Assembly (NCBI GenBank): GCA_910577525.1
Contig: CAJTLI010000032.1
Coordinates: 1-25,007, forward strand
DNA: 25,007 nt
Direction of reading: 5' to 3'
Source of the DNA: an uncultured Oscillospiraceae bacterium
Lineage (GTDB): Bacteria > Bacillota > Clostridia > Oscillospirales > Oscillospiraceae
Of the stretch, positions 1-6,602 are shown one piece after another. The stretch's first letter is position 1; each line of letters starts with the position of its first letter. Position numbers and translations under genes: made by a program. A model generated the notes under the pieces. The model saw nothing but the letters and a program-made list of their open reading frames with translations, ran no database searches and was not told where the DNA came from.

Positions 1-395
1 ATTTGACCAAGGAAACGCTTGATTTTGTAGTTTTTCGGCGTTTTCTTACAATTTCAGATTGGCGTTGACACCCTCTTTCTTTTCAGAAAGGGTGGGCATT
101 CATGGTTACGAAGCGTACAAATAAAAGAATTTCTATCCATATATAGCAGAGCCCGGGGTGTACCGTCACCGGCAGTGTCCCCGCCTTCACCTATGCTTCG
201 CGACTGCCTGTTACCAGACAGCCGGCAGGAGTATTAGCCGCAATCGGATACATGAGATATTTGGCTCTCATGCCGCTGCCAGTCGTATCAATTACCAACA
301 GAATACGCCGTTTTCGCCTCCTTTCTGGCGTTTCCATATGGTTCACAACTGTGTCACGCAACTACGCGAGTTTTGGGTTGTGATTCAGGTCGCAC
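1..395 (-). mobile_element. 5' part of a group II intron interrupting virB4 (runs off window)
   Basis: On the minus strand the virB4 reading frame stops matching its family exactly where the sequence GTGCGACC begins (first G at 395). GTGYG is the conserved 5' end of group II introns. The following bases have the look of structured RNA: TCACAAC/GTTGTGA pairs between 377-383 and 343-349, CATGAGA/TCTCATG at 251-272, and a GAAA-capped hairpin around 73-95. The intron is in the sense orientation, so splicing could restore VirB4. A stretch GGTGTC near 68-73 could pair, with one wobble, to the last exon bases GACATC as an EBS1-IBS1 contact; this is tentative. No reverse transcriptase ORF is within the window; it would lie further left. 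The alternative is another insertion that happens to begin with GTGCG. Confidence 0.66.
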
Positions 396-1461
396 TGATG
401 TCCATGTCGTATCCGGCGCGGACGGCCTTCTTCTGCTCCTCGATCTTCATGCGGTCCAGATCGGTGAGCTTCCGCTTGATATTTTTGATGGCGGCGTTCT
501 GGTCGATGGACTGGATGTGGAGCGTCACCACCTGGCTGTTCTCTAAGTCCAGGAAGTCCTTCAGCATTTTGTCCGTCAGCTCCGGGGCCAGGATTTGCAG
601 AAAGGACGCCGCGCCGTAGGTCCTGCCGATCTGGAATACCCGGCCATCCTGGAAGGTGAAGCTGTCCGGGGCGATGAAGTCCTTGCTGGACAGCCCGGTT
701 TTCCAGATGGCGTCCCAGGCGAAGCGGAACTTCTGAGCGCCCGAGGGGTGGAACATCTGGTGGAGGACGGCCAGCCGCTCATAGCCGCTCAGCGAGTGCG
801 CCCGGACACCCAGCACCTTGAAATTAGCCAGGATATCCGCCTCCACCCGCTCCAGCCGGGGCTTGGCCGCTTTCAGGCTCTCCGCCTCCACGCCGAAGGT
901 GATGTACTTGGTCTTGGTCAGGCCGTTGTTGCCCTTGGCAAGCTGGTCCTTGAGCATATCCGAGTATTCCTCCCGGATGCCGTTGTAGGCGTCGATCTGC
1001 TCCGGGATGCAAATGGCCCGCTGGTATTCCTCCATGTCGGTGCGCTGGTTGAGGAAGGAGAACTGGACATGGATGGAGCTGTCGAAGTAGTTGAGGAAGT
1101 CGCAATAATCCTCAAAAATCCGATTCTTGTCCTCGTTTTGGGCCAACTGATAGTTGATATCGTAAAAACGAATCTGCTTGGTGTAGTAGCGGTCCGTCAC
1201 CACACAGATCCCGTCCCGGCACATCTCCCGGTAGGGGATGGTCTGCTGGGCGGTCTGGGGGAGCCTGCCCTCCAGCTTGGCCTTTTTCACGGCGGACACC
1301 AGCCGCCGCTTGTCAGGGCCGGACAGCTTGGCCTCCGGGGTGAGCCGGATGGCGTCCCGCAGGTCGGCCTTATCTGTTTCGTGCCGCTTTTTTGCCGTGC
1401 GAAGATTTTTTGCCTGTGTTTTTTGCTGCTTTGTTTGCAACCGCTTTCGCCTCCATTTCAT
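396..1461 (-). CDS. virB4: VirB4-like conjugal transfer ATPase, CD1110 family, 5' exon only
   Basis: This is the N-terminal part (about 355 residues) of the VirB4/TraE ATPase that powers type IV secretion in clostridial conjugative elements; the family is usually about 800 residues. Visible are a basic N-terminus and the characteristic stretch with FYDINYQLAQNEDKNR and NYFDSSIHVQFSFLN. The Walker A and B motifs lie in the missing half. The family sequence ends at GYDMDI; the frame then enters the putative group II intron and reaches a TGA at 385-387. The ATG at 1461 overlaps the end of prgI by 92 bases. A TTG at 1440 preceded by GGAGG at nine bases' distance is a credible alternative start. 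Function needs intron splicing, or the gene is broken. Confidence 0.85.
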
Positions 1462-1792
1462 TTCGGTTCTGCCGCTCCAGGGCGGCGTACAGGTTTTCAG
1501 TGCGGTAGGGGCGGGTCCGGGGTGCCAGGAACCGCGCCCGGATAAAGTGGCCCAGCACCTTCTCCAGGGGCTGGCCGTCCTTCTCGTAGATGCCGAACAG
1601 GAAGAAGGGCAGCATGAGGCCGATCATCAGCAGTACCGCCGTGTCGTTGCCGATGATACCCCGGGTGAGGACATAGGTGGGCACTCCGGCCAGAGCGCCG
1701 CCGCCGAAGCAGACGAGCTGGCGCTTGGTCAGGTTGAAGGCCACCTTGGACTTCACACGGGTCAGGTCTTTGGGAACAGGGACAAAGGGCAA
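1370..1792 (-). CDS. prgI: PrgI family protein (VirB3-like inner-membrane component)
   Basis: This 140-residue membrane protein matches the PrgI family, the VirB3 counterpart that sits next to VirB4 in Gram-positive type IV secretion systems. It starts VPVPKDLTRVKSKVAFNLTK, followed by two hydrophobic segments (about residues 25-45 and 50-70), a short loop and a Lys/Ala/Arg-rich tail. The start is TTG directly abutting the TAA of the upstream gene; the Shine-Dalgarno sequence GGGAGGTGA lies inside the last codons (REVR) of that gene, so the two are translationally coupled. Its 3' end overlaps the virB4 start. It probably anchors VirB4 to the membrane channel. Confidence 0.88.
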   Translation of the reverse strand: MPFVPVPKDLTRVKSKVAFNLTKRQLVCFGGGALAGVPTYVLTRGIIGNDTAVLLMIGLMLPFFLFGIYEKDGQPLEKVLGHFIRARFLAPRTRPYRTENLYAALERQNRNEMEAKAVANKAAKNTGKKSSHGKKAARNR

Positions 1793-1884
1793 TTATCTCA
1801 CCTCCCGATTTTTCGTTTTCGCGGCGGAATGGTCGCCGGGGGCGGGCTTCACCGCCAACTGCTCCTTAATGGAGGGCTTGGACG
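1793..1884 (-). repeat. C-terminal tail repeat, copy 1 (diverged)
   Basis: The last roughly 90 bases of this gene resemble the 3' ends of the two genes upstream (copies at 2281-2372 and 3048-3139) at nucleotide level. The block runs from the KPSIKEQL codons to the stop and includes the Shine-Dalgarno sequence of the next gene. This copy is the most diverged of the three. Confidence 0.6.
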
Positions 1885-2281
1885 GCTGCCCCTGTTCAAA
1901 GGGAACACCATGGGCTTCCTCTGATGCAGCCCGCGTGTCGCCGCGCTCCGAAGCGTCTGCCGCTAGCGGATAGAGCGTGAGATCGTCCGCCTTATCTGCG
2001 GCATCAGCCATCACCGCGCCCAGGGCGTCCAGCTCAAACTCGCAGTTCGCCCAATGGTCGGCGGCGACCTCCAATGGATTTTGGAAGTTCAAAAAATAGG
2101 CCACTTCCACCTCCGTCAGTGGTTTCGTGGTAAAATACTGAAAGACCTCCGCAGTTTTGGCGATTCGATCAGCACTGTCGATCAGCTCCTGGCGGTCTTT
2201 CAGCAGCAGCTTCGCCCGGTAATCGGCGTAGTTCTCCGTTACGCGGTTCAAAAGCTGCTGATAGCTTTTTTCAAGATCCAT
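1793..2281 (-). CDS. DUF3848-like accessory protein with shared C-terminal tail
   Basis: This 162-residue protein of unknown function has an N-terminal part that resembles DUF3848, a small helical domain found in clostridial mobile elements; a longer relative is encoded at 3048-3863. I choose the ATG at 2281, which shares one base with the TGA of the upstream gene (TGATG) and has GGGAGGCGCG as ribosome binding site; a TTG one codon upstream is possible. The middle, about residues 90-130, is low complexity and acidic. The C-terminus carries KPSIKEQL followed by a basic segment ending in REVR, the tail seen on several proteins here. It has no membrane segment or signal peptide. It could be a regulatory or anti-defence factor, but nothing in the sequence shows which. 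Confidence 0.72.
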   Translation of the reverse strand: MDLEKSYQQLLNRVTENYADYRAKLLLKDRQELIDSADRIAKTAEVFQYFTTKPLTEVEVAYFLNFQNPLEVAADHWANCEFELDALGAVMADAADKADDLTLYPLAADASERGDTRAASEEAHGVPFEQGQPSKPSIKEQLAVKPAPGDHSAAKTKNREVR

Positions 2282-2372
2282 CAACGCGCCTCCCGATCTT
2301 TGGGCCTGGCGGGTTTCTCACCGGGGACGGACTCCGTCGCCAACTGCGCTCTGATGGAGGGCTTGCGCAGGC
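2281..2372 (-). repeat. C-terminal tail repeat, copy 2
   Basis: This 3'-end block is close to the copy at 3048-3139 at nucleotide level. It shares the CGCGCCTCC end, the ACCGGGGACGG core and the GATGGAGGG segment, as read on the plus strand. Confidence 0.7.
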
Positions 2373-3048
2373 GCAGGGGTTGGCTTCTGTCCTCATCCCT
2401 GGAAATCAGCGCGAAAAAGCCTTTTCGGTGTTCTGTGAAAGAAAGGGTCAGGGACGGGAAAGGAAGCAGGGCCATCAGACGAACATGATCCTTTGACTTA
2501 GCCCTGGCGATGTAGTCTGGGGACAGCTCCGCCATGAACTTTGTCCCGTCCGCGTTGTTCGGCTCCGGCGCGGCCTGGAACTGCCTCAAAATCCGTTCGG
2601 CCTCCGCCCTAATGTCCGCCGCTTTGAGGGGCTGGGTCAGCAGATGGTCATGCCGCACTTGCCCAACAAAGAGGTTGGTCAAACCGGGATTGCTGTTGAC
2701 AAGACAGTATCTGCCCATACTTTCTTCTGGAAAGGCGGGAATGGTGTGCGCCCACTCTTTACTGGCACGGGAAAGCCGCCCATCATAGTCGAAGTGCCGG
2801 ACGGTGTTGGCCAGCACACGCATGGTTCGGTCAAGGCCGAATTTGTCCACAACCTCTTTAGACGCGGCGGCTGTGTCCAAGCAGTAGGTAGAGCAGTTGT
2901 AATGCTCCGACAGCGCGGCGGTAATCGCTTTGGCGCACTCAATATTTAATTCCTGGGAAGCGTAAAACTGATCCAGCTCACCGCGCCCTGCGGCATCTTG
3001 CAGCGAGTGCTCGTAGATGGGCGGAAATTTGCGTTTTCTGGGGGCCAT
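2281..3048 (-). CDS. DUF3849 domain protein with shared C-terminal tail
   Basis: This 255-residue protein's first half matches DUF3849, seen in motifs such as YEHSLQDAAGRGELDQFYAS, the Cys-rich NCSTYCLDTAAA region and GRLSRASKEWAHTIP. The same domain forms the C-terminal half of the neighbouring DUF3848-DUF3849 fusion, so the two genes are probably related by duplication. Residues about 150-220 are not recognised. The tail has KPSIRAQL and ends in DREAR. The ATG at 3048 shares one base with the upstream TGA, with AAGGAGG placed inside the previous gene's last codons, so translation is coupled. The function of DUF3849 is unknown; it is typical of conjugative elements and prophages of Clostridia. 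Confidence 0.78.
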   Translation of the reverse strand: MAPRKRKFPPIYEHSLQDAAGRGELDQFYASQELNIECAKAITAALSEHYNCSTYCLDTAAASKEVVDKFGLDRTMRVLANTVRHFDYDGRLSRASKEWAHTIPAFPEESMGRYCLVNSNPGLTNLFVGQVRHDHLLTQPLKAADIRAEAERILRQFQAAPEPNNADGTKFMAELSPDYIARAKSKDHVRLMALLPFPSLTLSFTEHRKGFFALISRDEDRSQPLRLRKPSIRAQLATESVPGEKPARPKDREAR

Positions 3049-3139
3049 CACCGCGCCTCCTTATCCCTGGGCTTGGCGGGCGTTTCGCCGGGGACGGGCT
3101 TCGCCGTCAACTGTTCTTTGATGGAGGGTTTCTTTGCGG
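3048..3139 (-). repeat. C-terminal tail repeat, copy 3
   Basis: This 3'-end block is nearly the same as copy 2. It encodes SIKEQLTAKPVPGE and the DKEAR end, and holds the ribosome binding site AAGGAGG for the next gene. Confidence 0.7.
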
Positions 3140-3863
3140 CTGGTTCCTGGAGCTCACGTCCTGCCGCCATCGCCCTCCGGGCCAGCGCGGTAAAATCATC
3201 TAAATGGAATGAATGACTGTTGATCATATAGTCAGAGCACCGCGCCCTGGTGTTTAGCTTGGGGACGGACGCGGCCCAGGCCACAGCGTCACGGGACAGC
3301 CGCTCATCGTCCCGCCGCTCCAGCAGGGTCACAGCCAGAACATGGGACACGCGATCCGGGCCGAACTCCGCCAGCACCCCCTTTGCCGCAATAGAGAGCT
3401 GTTCCCCATCCTGGCTTTCCAGGATCGCCGCTTCAATGGCGTCCCGGCAGGCGATGTTCGCCTGATAGGAAGCCTCAAAGGCGGCAAGCTCACCGTTTTC
3501 ACGTGCGTATCTGACATTCTCCCGGTAGAGCGGGATGGAGCGGGTGGCCTCCCGCTGGGTCTCCAGCAGACGGTCAGCCCGCCCCTCAATACACTCCCGG
3601 ATGTGATCCATATGGCCGGTTTCCATATCCCGAAAATCTTTGAAAATATCGGCCAGCGGGGAGGGCGACGCCAGCAGCGCCGCCGCCTGGGACGCGGGGA
3701 GGTCGTTAAACTCCAGCGCCATCAGAATGTCCTCGCGGATAGTGTATTCATAGGCATGGTCCAAAACTTTCTCGGCGGACATCCCCAGCAGTTCATGCTT
3801 GAACCGCTCCTGCTCCGTCGCCATTTTGTCGTACAACTCCTGATTCAGCTTTTCAGCGTCCAT
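3048..3863 (-). CDS. DUF3848-DUF3849 two-domain accessory protein
   Basis: This 271-residue protein has an N-terminal DUF3848 domain (residues about 1-105: ELYDKMATEQERFKHELLGM, DHAYEYTIREDILMALE, SPLADIFKDFRDMETGHMD), then a DUF3849 domain (about 115-230: IPLYRENVRYARENGELAAF, NIACRDAIEAAI), then the tail KKPSIKEQL ending in DKEAR. I place the start at ATG 3863 because GGAAGGGG lies just upstream; the ATG at 3881, overlapping the upstream stop as ATGA, would add six residues. It is part of a tightly packed run of coupled genes inserted between virB6 and prgI. The domains are common in Firmicutes mobile elements and have no proven activity. Confidence 0.85.
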   Translation of the reverse strand: MDAEKLNQELYDKMATEQERFKHELLGMSAEKVLDHAYEYTIREDILMALEFNDLPASQAAALLASPSPLADIFKDFRDMETGHMDHIRECIEGRADRLLETQREATRSIPLYRENVRYARENGELAAFEASYQANIACRDAIEAAILESQDGEQLSIAAKGVLAEFGPDRVSHVLAVTLLERRDDERLSRDAVAWAASVPKLNTRARCSDYMINSHSFHLDDFTALARRAMAAGRELQEPAAKKPSIKEQLTAKPVPGETPAKPRDKEAR

Positions 3864-3877
3864 TACATTCCCCTTCC

Positions 3878-4318
3878 TCATAGTAATTTTTCATACCGCA
3901 GCTTCATCTGTGGCGGGCAGAGGTCCACAGCGGGACAGCGTTTGCCGGTCCAGCGTTTCCCCCCTGCCCGCCCCATACACGTCCAGCCCGCCGCCCGCAG
4001 GCTGGTTCCCGGCTCGGTATCCAAGGTATAGGTGATGATTTTCTGATAACCCATGGCCTTTGCCGCCCGCGCCGTAGCAGCGCACAGCATACTGCAAGCG
4101 TTTTTCTCCCCGGTGGTGCACAGCCGGTTCACCTCCAGCGTTAGGCCATCGTCCAAGTATCGGCTCACAGGTCGGCCAGCGATCACCACGCCCACCAGCC
4201 GCCCCTCCACTTCGCAGCCGATGGAAAACTTATGGCCGGTGACAGGCTTATGGTGGCGGTGATGGGCTTTGACAAAAGCGTTGGCCTCCCGCAATGTTGT
4301 GGGCACCAGCCGTATCAT
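3878..4318 (-). CDS. XF1762 family protein
   Basis: This 146-residue protein matches the XF1762 family, widespread in mobile elements and phages. Recognisable parts are VKAHHRHHKPVTGHKFSIGC near the N-terminus, GVVIAGRPVSRYLDDGLTLEVNR, NACSMLCAATARAAKAMGY and YTLDTEPGTSLRAAGW. The arrangement recalls a GNAT acyltransferase fold, with the middle segment in the position of the acetyl-CoA-binding region; this is an inference from general pattern. No substrate is known. The ATG overlaps the TGA of the SpoVG-like gene by four bases (ATGA), with AGAGGGCG upstream as ribosome binding site. Unlike its neighbours it lacks the SIKEQL-type tail. Confidence 0.85.
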   Translation of the reverse strand: MIRLVPTTLREANAFVKAHHRHHKPVTGHKFSIGCEVEGRLVGVVIAGRPVSRYLDDGLTLEVNRLCTTGEKNACSMLCAATARAAKAMGYQKIITYTLDTEPGTSLRAAGWTCMGRAGGKRWTGKRCPAVDLCPPQMKLRYEKLL

Positions 4319-4782
4319 CGCGCCCTCTGATCCATGGTCCTGTCCGCAGCCGGGGAGGACCGCGCCGCCGCTTCCCTAGCCGCGTCCTGCAAAGCCTGAC
4401 GCACAGAGGGCTTTTCCGCATTCCGTCCGGAAAGCCGCTCCACCGCCTGGGCCGCGCGGACAGCCTGCTGTTCCAGCTCACCCCGGTAGGCGTCCATGAC
4501 GACGGTATTGATTGCCTCACGCATTGCCGCCGTGGTGGGAAAGCAGACATCGCGGTATTTCTTGTCCCTGCCCATCCGCTGGGGCATGGCGACGAACGGA
4601 CCGTCCTTGCCTTCCACAATCTTGATGCCGGTGACGGCAAAACAGCCGCCGAGATCAACGCTGGCATTTGCCAGGATGCAGCCCTTTTCCTGTTTGGGGT
4701 CATTCACAGGGTAGACCCTGGCACTCATGTTGGGCAGAAGGGGAACCTGCTCCTGGGTGTTCTGGGTCATAGATTCGTTCAT
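4315..4782 (-). CDS. SpoVG family protein
   Basis: This 155-residue protein's residues about 20-105 match SpoVG, a small nucleic-acid-binding regulator: SARVYPVNDPKQEKGCILAN, FAVTGIKIVEGKDGPFVAMP and the YRDVCFPTTAAMREAI stretch. Chromosomal SpoVG is about 85-100 residues; this copy has a C-terminal extension with EKPSVRQAL and an end in DQRAR, related to the tails of neighbouring accessory proteins. GGAGG six bases before the ATG supports the start. It is the first gene of the coupled accessory cassette downstream of virB6. SpoVG proteins bind DNA or RNA and affect many genes in Firmicutes; here a role in regulating element genes is likely but not shown. Confidence 0.9.
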   Translation of the reverse strand: MNESMTQNTQEQVPLLPNMSARVYPVNDPKQEKGCILANASVDLGGCFAVTGIKIVEGKDGPFVAMPQRMGRDKKYRDVCFPTTAAMREAINTVVMDAYRGELEQQAVRAAQAVERLSGRNAEKPSVRQALQDAAREAAARSSPAADRTMDQRAR

Positions 4783-4803
4783 TTTCTTCCTCCAATCGTA
4801 AGT

Positions 4804-5673
4804 TTAATGGGCATTCAGAATTGCTTTACTTACCGCGCCGGTCTTAAACAGGGAGAAGCACAGCAGAACCGTGTACCCGGCACATTGCCAGATGGCGGCA
4901 TGGAGGTTGGCCCCACTCCCGATCTGGCCGATGAGTACAGCGTAGATTGCCACACAGATCATAATGAAAAAGCCTTGCAGTCCCAGTGCCACAAGGCCGC
5001 GCAGATAGTTTTGACCCATTTGCCCCCACTCCCGGTTGGTCATGGTGGCGAAGGGGATGGCTCCCACGGAGCAGTAGATGTAAATTTCGATCATACGGCC
5101 TATCAGCACCAGCATGACGCATAGGGACAGGATGGGCATGGTGATTTTCAGCAGCATGGTTTCCACCAGCAGGCCGAACAGCTCCCCGATGCCCATGGCG
5201 TCGAGCTGGGCGGACACGTCCCCCAGCGCGGCGGCAAAGTCTACGCTGGTGCTGCCGGTGATGATACCCGCGCTGCGCTGGACCACCGTCTGGGCCATCT
5301 CGAAAATAGCCATGGTGATGTCAAAGGTGTGGGACACCAGATAGACAGCCACAAAGGTCTTTACGATCCATTTGTAAATGGCGAAGGTCTCAAAATCGTG
5401 AAGGTTGTTCCTGTCGATAATCATGCTGATCAGCTCATAGCACATCACGAAGGTGAGCACCATGCCCGCAATGGGCACCACCACGTTATCGCTCAGATTG
5501 CGGATCATGGAGAAAACCCCGGCGTTCCATGCCGCCGGGGTCGTCCCCACATTTGCCGCCACCTCCCCGACCTCGGTGTTGATCTGGTCGAACATCCCGT
5601 TTAGATTGCCCATGATACAATCTTTGAGGATGCCCATGATCCACTCCTGGATTGTGTCGAGGATGTTCAGCAT
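4804..5673 (-). CDS. VirB6/TrbL-like conjugal transfer membrane protein, CD1112 family
   Basis: This 289-residue polytopic membrane protein matches the VirB6/TrbL component of the mating channel. It begins LDTIQEWIMGILKDCIMGNL, with hydrophobic segments at about residues 60-85, 105-130, 165-200, 205-215, 230-250 and 260-280. The motif NREWGQMGQNYLRGLVALGLQ near residue 215 is characteristic of this clostridial family. It starts three bases after the maff2 stop, the usual order in CTn-type elements. It forms part of the inner-membrane translocation channel. Confidence 0.9.
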   Translation of the reverse strand: MLNILDTIQEWIMGILKDCIMGNLNGMFDQINTEVGEVAANVGTTPAAWNAGVFSMIRNLSDNVVVPIAGMVLTFVMCYELISMIIDRNNLHDFETFAIYKWIVKTFVAVYLVSHTFDITMAIFEMAQTVVQRSAGIITGSTSVDFAAALGDVSAQLDAMGIGELFGLLVETMLLKITMPILSLCVMLVLIGRMIEIYIYCSVGAIPFATMTNREWGQMGQNYLRGLVALGLQGFFIMICVAIYAVLIGQIGSGANLHAAIWQCAGYTVLLCFSLFKTGAVSKAILNAH

Positions 5674-5676
5674 CGG

Positions 5677-5901
5677 TTATCCCCCGGTGCTGAACAGATT
5701 AGCCAGCAGGGGCACCAGTTGCATACCCACCAGCACCACACCGCCCCCGGCCATGAGCTGCTTCATGCCCTGCGACTTCGCGCCGGGGTTGTCGTTGCCG
5801 TAGCCCTCCAGCAGATTGATGAGGCCCCAAACGCCCAGACCAGCGCCCAGCGCGCACACGATGACCTTTGCGGTGCCGATTGCAGAAGTGAAAAATTCCA
5901 T
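5677..5901 (-). CDS. maff2: Maff2 family mobile element protein (small membrane protein)
   Basis: This 74-residue protein has two hydrophobic segments (about residues 10-30 and 47-68) around a polar loop with EGYGNDNPGAKSQGMKQ. It matches the Maff2 family, which sits directly before the VirB6-like gene in Tn1549/CTn-type elements. Its size and topology resemble a VirB2-like subunit, but that role is inferred. GGAGG six bases upstream supports the ATG. A terminator hairpin (5948-5974) lies about 46 bases upstream, so expression depends on read-through or on an unseen promoter. Confidence 0.88.
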   Translation of the reverse strand: MEFFTSAIGTAKVIVCALGAGLGVWGLINLLEGYGNDNPGAKSQGMKQLMAGGGVVLVGMQLVPLLANLFSTGG

Positions 5902-5942
5902 TGAATACCTCCATAAGTGTTCGTTTTTGTTGTGGAATATAT

Positions 5943-5974
5943 AAAAACCGCCATCTGAGCAAATCAGACGGCGG
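5943..5974 (-). terminator. Intrinsic terminator upstream of maff2
   Basis: On the minus strand, CCGCC and TCTGA pair with TCAGA and GGCGG (one internal mismatch) around a five-base loop, followed by TTTTTATATAT. It lies between virD4 and maff2, within 50 bases of the maff2 start codon. Confidence 0.7.
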
Positions 5975-6072
5975 CATTACCGGGCGAACGGCGTTTCGGA
6001 GTTCACAGCGATCCAAAACAGGGTCCGCCAGACGGCCAGATTTATAGCCCGGACAGTCCGGGGCGAGAACAG

Positions 6073-6101
6073 TTGCGGCCCTGCGGCTTTTGCCGTATAA
6101 T
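6073..6101 (+). promoter_or_regulatory. Sigma-A-type promoter for the plus-strand gene at 6132
   Basis: TTGCGG (6073-6078) and a perfect TATAAT (6096-6101) are separated by 17 bases. The start codon follows 30 bases after the -10 box, with GAGAGGGA as ribosome binding site. Transcription from here runs against virD4. Confidence 0.75.
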
Positions 6102-6131
6102 GGGCCAAATTGACTATGAGAGGGATAGCGC

Positions 6132-6602
6132 ATGAACAACAGAGAATTGGGAGCAAAGGTACGCTCCGCCGTGTACCTCCAATGCCGGAACCGGGGCTTC
6201 GCAGCCCCGGTGGATGTGCTGATGGAGATTGGGTATCTGTCCAAACAGGACTGTGAGAATTGGCGGTATGGGCGCGTAGACTATCTGGAGCGCGTCTGCA
6301 AAGCCAACCTCTCCAAGCTATCCCTGGTCATGCGGGAAATGCGGTCTTATGCCGCAAAAGCGGGGTTGAAGCCGTCCTTCTGCTATTACAAGCGGTGGGG
6401 GACTAAAAAGAAGAACGGCCAGGGCCGCAAGCCGGTGATCCCCCTGCGGTTCAGCAAGAGCGGTGACCCTGAGATCGAGCGGCGGTATGCCACCCATTTT
6501 GTAGATTTGAAGCGGACCGCACAGCTCAAGGCGGAACGGGCCGCAAAGCTGGCAAATCAGCCAGACTCTCCCTCGGGAGAGGATGAGGCGTCAAACTCGT
6601 AA
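6132..6602 (+). CDS. Unknown basic protein, opposite to the transfer operon
   Basis: This 156-residue protein is the only convincing complete gene on the plus strand. It starts MNNRELGAKVRSAVYLQCRN, followed by DVLMEIGYLSKQDCENWRYG and RVCKANLSKLSLVMREMRSY, then a Lys/Arg/Gly-rich stretch (KKKNGQGRKP). I recognise the sequence type from Clostridia but know no function. The helical first half with a basic centre could bind nucleic acid; that is a guess. It has its own consensus promoter and a good ribosome binding site. Its last 46 bases overlap the 3' end of virD4 in antisense, so the two genes are convergent. It sits between virD4 and maff2, where the transfer operon is otherwise co-directional. 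Confidence 0.75.
   Translation: MNNRELGAKVRSAVYLQCRNRGFAAPVDVLMEIGYLSKQDCENWRYGRVDYLERVCKANLSKLSLVMREMRSYAAKAGLKPSFCYYKRWGTKKKNGQGRKPVIPLRFSKSGDPEIERRYATHFVDLKRTAQLKAERAAKLANQPDSPSGEDEASNS

Noticed and set aside
158..619. Plus-strand open frame across the left edge
   Set aside because: It crosses the virB4/intron junction and has no family resemblance; the region is better explained as intron RNA on the minus strand.
595..1545. 316-codon plus-strand open frame
   Set aside because: It is antisense to virB4 and prgI, both of which are clear family members.
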